A stretch of DNA of 64,000 bases from Hydractinia symbiolongicarpus (taxonomy: Eukaryota; Cnidaria; Hydrozoa; Anthoathecata; Hydractiniidae), in assembly GCF_029227915.1 (NCBI RefSeq), contig NC_079877.1:24451851-24515850 (forward strand), in the 5' to 3' direction. The notes beneath the pieces are model-generated. The model worked only from the letters and a program-made list of their open reading frames with translations, ran no database searches and was not told the DNA's origin. The stretch's first letter is position 1. Each line of letters begins with the position of its first letter. This document shows, piece after piece, positions 49,481 to 64,000 of the stretch. Made by a program: the position numbers and the translations under genes.

Positions 49481-51280
49481 CATTTGGCAACAAGACCCTG
49501 GGGACGAGATTGGCAGTTTTTAATTGGCATTAAAATTAAGATAAAAATTTCCAGCAGAAACCAAAAAATCATTACACGACTACAATAATATAAAAAATGA
49601 TAAGAACACTAGAAATTTTAAGGGTGCTGCGACTTTTTAGAAAATTTACATCGCATTTGGACTTTTTAAAATGTGCTGCTAGCCCACTTAAAATTTTCAG
49701 TGATTTTTATAATAATGATCTGTGGGGAAGGATCCTAATATTCCTGGACGACTTTCTCTCTGTTTTTTTTTCTCTGTCCCTCTTGCTTTCTTTTTTTCAC
49801 TCTTCCCTTTTTTCTTCCTTTCCTTACTTCTTTCTTTTTTTTTAGTAGGAAAAGGCTGTGTCCACTGCGGTTACGACACTGTATTAGTCTGTAGCCTGCT
49901 TCATTAATTTTTGCGCAGTGTTTAAAAAAATCTCGGGTACAGTTTAAATTTCGTTAATAGCGAGAAAGGAATTTGATATTTTGTTTTCTAATTTACAACA
50001 GTTTTTAAGGGCTTAAAATAAAGATGATGAAATTTGCATATCAACTATAAAAGGTAAATCAGAAAAGAAATTAGTGTAAAAGAGAAAAATATTAAAATTT
50101 CGCGTGAATCAATTTTTGCTGAATACACCTTCCTAAATTAATTTTTTTGATGTACCGCTGCTATTTCTCCGTTTTGTCAAACTTGATAAAATGTAAAATC
50201 TTTAGATTCATACAGAAACAAAAATCTATTAAAACAGTTTACCCGAAAAGTATGCAATTTGGGAAACGTGTATTGAAAAAAAAACAAATAATTAAAGCCT
50301 TTTCTTTTTGGAAAGAGGCTACTACCTACTAAACTTTGTTGCCACAAGATATGCTTAACACCATAAATTTTTTTATCTTAAGGTTAATTAGAAAGTTTTA
50401 GGAGACTTCCATTTTGAGGTTTAGATTTAGGTGTGGCCACCTTGAAATAATCATTCTTTAACAGAAAAGAGCTGGCAACAGGTTTAAAAGCCACCAAAGA
50501 TTATGGAAAAATGCAGAACAAAAAAACTATGGTCATGATAGGTCAGACAGTTTTTAAAACATAAGAAAGTGAAAAACTAAGTTTTGAGATGCCTTTGGAA
50601 TAAAAACTTGTTATTTTTAGACTTCCTGACCCAAATTTTTCATAAGGCAGATGTTTACAAAGTTTCTTGAGTGCACATGCTTCCTGAAGGAACACATACG
50701 ACAAATTAACTGAGCAAGTTTTGTTGTACGCCTGCATATAAACCCCTTATTCTAGACGCAAAAATTACATTGCATTACGATGCAACTGATATGGCTATGG
50801 TAAAATGTGTCAGTTAAAGGATGAAACATTTTGCAATGTCCTTGTAGAAAAGGAAGTTAAACAATGGGATAAACAATCTGCTTAAACTTCTTGCTATCAA
50901 AATTTATGGATTTTAGGTAACAACTAAAATATTCTTAATTCTACAAGTTTGCCTTTTGAAGCATGCAATGCGTTTTTACGAAATAAATTAACACAAAATT
51001 CCTCGAACGAAAACTACTTTGTCATATCTTTCCATACACATTTATGCAAAAAAATTACAAATTTCTTCTTTATTTCTTGATGATTGCGTGCAATGGTACT
51101 TCTGCATTTTGATAACTTTATTCTTCATACATTATCACAGTACTTCGTAAAACATGAAACGACACGTGTTTTGCTAAGATAATTTACAGGCGTCAGTAGC
51201 TAGCTAAAGTTCAGAATTAATTTACATCAATGAGTTCAGTTAGATAGATCAACAGCAGTTTTCCGACTCCCCACATACAT

Positions 51281-51358
51281 TTATTTAGATCTTGCTCGCA
51301 TCTTTCTTCTCTTTCGCTTTAAACGTCTCATACGCTTTTTCTTCCACTTTTCTCTCAT
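51281..51358 (-). CDS. RPL41: Ribosomal protein eL41 (RPL41), 25 aa
   Basis: A single uninterrupted 26-codon frame encodes the whole 25-residue large-subunit protein eL41, one of the shortest known eukaryotic proteins. The product starts MREKWKKKRMRRLKRKRRK and ends MRARSK, followed by TAA (51281-51283). It is almost identical to the universal eL41 sequence and consists nearly only of Arg, Lys and Met. The frame is open upstream to an in-frame ATG at 51523, but the family length sets the start at 51358. No A-tract follows the stop, so there is no sign of a retrocopy. It is divergent from PSMC4, 261 bp away. A TATAAAAA (about 51415-51422) and a pyrimidine run CTCTTTTC (about 51387-51394), about 30 nt apart, resemble a TATA plus TOP start. 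An acceptor reading of the same region is also possible. Confidence 0.93.
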   Translation of the reverse strand: MREKWKKKRMRRLKRKRRKMRARSK

Positions 51359-51384
51359 TGTGGCAGTACTCGAGGATATGCCAT
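51355..51384 (-). promoter_or_regulatory. uORF overlapping the RPL41 start (ATGA junction)
   Basis: On the minus strand an upstream ATG at 51384 opens nine codons (MAYPRVLPQ). Its TGA stop (51357-51355) overlaps the RPL41 ATG as ATGA. If the transcript begins at the CTCTTTTC run, this uORF would be in the 5' leader. If an intron acceptor lies at CCTCGAG (about 51367), it would be removed. Confidence 0.35.
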
Positions 51385-51619
51385 TAGAAAAGAGCATGTA
51401 AGAAAAGCCCACACTTTTTATAAAGTTCTCCACCGTAGAGTACGAGTCATCATTTTTTAATTGTACTTGGTCTAAATTGGTGAAATAGAGGGAGAGCTCA
51501 TAACATTCAGTACTTTTACACAAAGTTTAATGTCATTCTAGATCCAGATCCCTCTGCTCGCCAGCCTATCGCTTTTGCATTTAACTTTAAGTTAAAAGTT
51601 TGAATCAACAAGTTTCAAG
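51359..51619. promoter_or_regulatory. Shared divergent promoter region, RPL41 / PSMC4
   Basis: Only 261 bp separates the start codons of two constitutively used genes on opposite strands. It contains a minus-strand TATAAAAA and pyrimidine-rich start-like run on the RPL41 side. On the PSMC4 side the ATG sits in AAGATGG, a good Kozak context. No transposon is recognised inside it, unlike the flanking DNA. Confidence 0.6.
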
Positions 51620-62265
<10,646 letters not shown>

Positions 62266-63413
62266 TTGTCATGGGGATATATGCGTACCATCCTCGTTCC
62301 CAGGACTCTATTAGTGTGTTCAGTTGTTGTGCTTCTTATTATCAATAGCTAGTTTGTATATTATTAAATGTGGAAATACGATGTCACAAAAAAAATTTTT
62401 TGTCATTTACTGCAACCGACAAGGGGAACAAAAAAATTGTTATTTCCGCAGAATTAGTTGCCAGGGGAAATTAAAACTCTACTCTAATTTTTCTGGGTCC
62501 AAATTGTTTAAGATTCCTAGGACAAAACAGCGAAATCTTAATGCCAAAATTTTACTTTTTGAGGACAAAAGAGTTCAACTAACAGCAGCACAACACAAAC
62601 ACTTCGAAATTATGTATATTATTGAACAATTTTTTTTATTGAGCGAATCTTTACAAATAATAAAACATAAATTATTACAACAGCAACAACGCTGCGTTTC
62701 CTCATTGGTTGATTTTACTGAGCATGCGTACTAAAAATTCTTATCAACAAATATCTGGTCTAAAAATAAAAAAAAGCATAATAGATATAGCAGAATGGTC
62801 ACGCCATGGACAGCACCTGTCATGCTGTCAATTATGGGAGTGACAGCAAATTTGACATAAATTGCGGACCCTTCCCCTCGGGGAAATATTTGAGCAATAT
62901 TGCGAAGAAAGAGTCTCGAAAGTCATCCAATTTTTCGTGCTACATGGAAATCTGAAAATTGTAATATTGTTGTACGCAAATTAAAAATTTGAAGTAAAAT
63001 AAAGATTTTTCACTGTTGTATCATTAAAATATAAAAAAATGATATCTATAAATTATATAAACTTTATCAAAAACAAATAAACAACAAGAAAAGATAATAG
63101 AGACAAACCTAAATAGAAATATAATACAAAAGTTTGGGACAAGCGAGTCAGTTATTTGAGCATTAACTCTAAGGAAAGTAATACTAGACACATTAAGGTA
63201 TACAGTAAATTCTTAAAAATAATATTTGTAGAGGGAATATACCATTTAACACGACATCGCGATAGAAGCGATAATATTATGTGGTTTTCATAACCTGTTC
63301 ATGTACGCGAGTGACTCGTCGCATGTTGAATTAATAGTGGCAGGAACGCTGTCTATATTGCATTTATTTAAACTACCTTAATATTCTGCAGAATATACTT
63401 ATACAAAGCACGG
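62266..63413. other. Convergent 3' region between PSMC4 and the coiled-coil gene
   Basis: It holds the 3' UTRs of both genes. A 'cctcgttcccaggactctat' end of the fold-back family occurs at about 62291-62310. The 136-codon frame at 62324-62734 has a low-complexity, Lys/Gln-rich composition without family resemblance and is not called. Confidence 0.5.
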
Positions 63414-63871
63414 CTATAACGGCGTCGACTTTTGAGGTAGCTTATCGTCCGTCCAATCAATGTCAGGCGCGACACGGGATAAAACTCGCTTGAGGAATTT
63501 CTCGAAATTTTCTCGCGATTTACGTTCCTCTTCCAGGTTTTCGCGAAGATATAACGTTTGCTAAATGTAACAAAAACACATAGATGGTCAGTTAACAAAA
63601 ACAACAGGTTTTGATTTTGTGAGTAGTAAATTTGGAAAAACAATTCCCCCTTCGTAATCATCACAACCAATAATTAAATTTTTAAAATGCATTATTTGCC
63701 TCATTTTAAGATTTAATAAACAGTAACCTTCAAAAAATGTTCGCCCTTTTGATAGGCGATTCCGATTCCTAGAAGTCTGCCACTACACATAAACATGATA
63801 TCAGTGTGGAAAGTCTTACCTTGTGAAGATTCTGTACTTGTTGTTTCAGACTATCCATTTCGGGTGATTCG
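63414..63871 (-). CDS. C-terminal exons of an unrecognised coiled-coil protein
   Basis: Two minus-strand exons, 63820-63871 and 63414-63560, have good splice sites (CTTCTAG / GTAAGA and CATTTAG) and matching phase. The stop is at 63414-63416. The encoded end reads ESPEMDSLKQQVQNLHK, then QTLYLRENLEEERKSRENFE, then KFLKRVLSRVAPDIDWTDDK and LPQKSTPL. The heptad-like spacing of Leu predicts a coiled coil ending in a short acidic/aromatic motif (DIDWTDD). I cannot name the family. The rest of the gene lies to the right of the window. Nothing further was recognised in 63872-64000. Confidence 0.65.
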
Positions 63872-64000
63872 CTAGAAGATAAATCAAAATAAGTGTTGAG
63901 AATATTTAAAATCAAGATGAGTTTTAAAAATATTTACAGGCAAATGCGTGTTTGACATGTCGACAAAAATGTCAATATTTGCATAATGCAAAACAAACAA

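Larger units (their letters stand above)
42505..51280. other. Large gene-free spacer (8.8 kb) between BLZF1 and RPL41
   Basis: No conserved exon was recognised. Contents: a Tc1/mariner-type TIR element (42940-43818), TTCGCGAAAATT-rich dispersed repeats (about 44280-44400, 46080-46150, 46560-46620), a SINE (44600-44890), a fold-back (45225-45342), a decayed LINE (about 47160-48350) and a pair of 'gcggccgaacgt' ends (about 48920 and 49460). It also has a pyrimidine-rich tract at 49745-49845. A 94-codon minus-strand frame (45438-45722, containing GKNLCDGFEVTQIVFPTVP) looks mildly protein-like, but I cannot assign it. Confidence 0.6.

Noticed and set aside
62324-62734. 136-codon + strand ORF just downstream of PSMC4
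   Set aside because: It falls in the PSMC4 3' region, has no domain, and has a Lys/Gln/Leu-biased composition typical of AT-rich non-coding DNA.

Overview
This window is nuclear DNA of an animal. The genes are split by many GT-AG introns, the DNA is AT-rich, and the introns and spacers are full of transposon debris. The proteins are closest in kind to conserved metazoan families. The intron-rich genes, the repeat types and a TNF-superfamily ligand suggest an early-branching metazoan, most likely a cnidarian and perhaps a hydrozoan. That placement is inference from texture and recalled family resemblance, not a database result. No bacterial operon, CRISPR array or prophage is present.

Layout, left to right. 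(1) 291-1671, + strand: last three exons of a DDX6/Me31B-type RNA helicase, 5' end outside the window. (2) 4677-9873, - strand: a five-exon TNF-superfamily type II membrane ligand, convergent with DDX6. (3) 9.9-16.5 kb: mostly non-genic, with a possible small gene at 14.8 kb, a G-rich minisatellite and a MITE. (4) 16530-35496, - strand: a complete COG3 gene rebuilt as 23 in-phase exons (780 aa). Its introns hold minisatellites, a MITE, SINEs, a long DNA-element, a LINE piece and an intronless ORF. (5) 36993-42488, - strand: complete BLZF1/golgin-45, seven coding exons, 400 aa, about 1.5 kb upstream of COG3 on the same strand. (6) 42.5-51.3 kb: gene-free spacer with a Tc1/mariner-type TIR element, a SINE, fold-back elements and a decayed LINE. 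(7) 51281-51358, - strand: ribosomal protein eL41 (25 aa). It is divergent from (8) PSMC4/Rpt3 (51620-62265, + strand, nine exons, 416 aa), with only 261 bp between the two start codons. (9) 63414-63871, - strand: last two exons of an unrecognised coiled-coil protein gene that leaves the window on the right.

Functional themes. COG3 and golgin-45 both act in Golgi tethering and stacking, and here they are same-strand neighbours. RPL41 and PSMC4 are both constitutive proteostasis genes that probably share a promoter. DDX6 acts in mRNA decay and repression. The TNF-like ligand would act in cell-cell signalling.

Exon boundaries were read by eye from reading-frame continuity, splice consensus and remembered family sequences. 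For COG3, BLZF1, PSMC4, the DDX6 exons and the TNF ligand, every internal junction keeps phase. I found no clearly novel multi-gene system. The most interesting items are the compact TNF ligand with its 34-nt exon, the divergent RPL41/PSMC4 promoter with an overlapping uORF, the golgin-45/COG3 neighbourhood, an intronless ORF nested in COG3, and several apparently undescribed non-autonomous element families.
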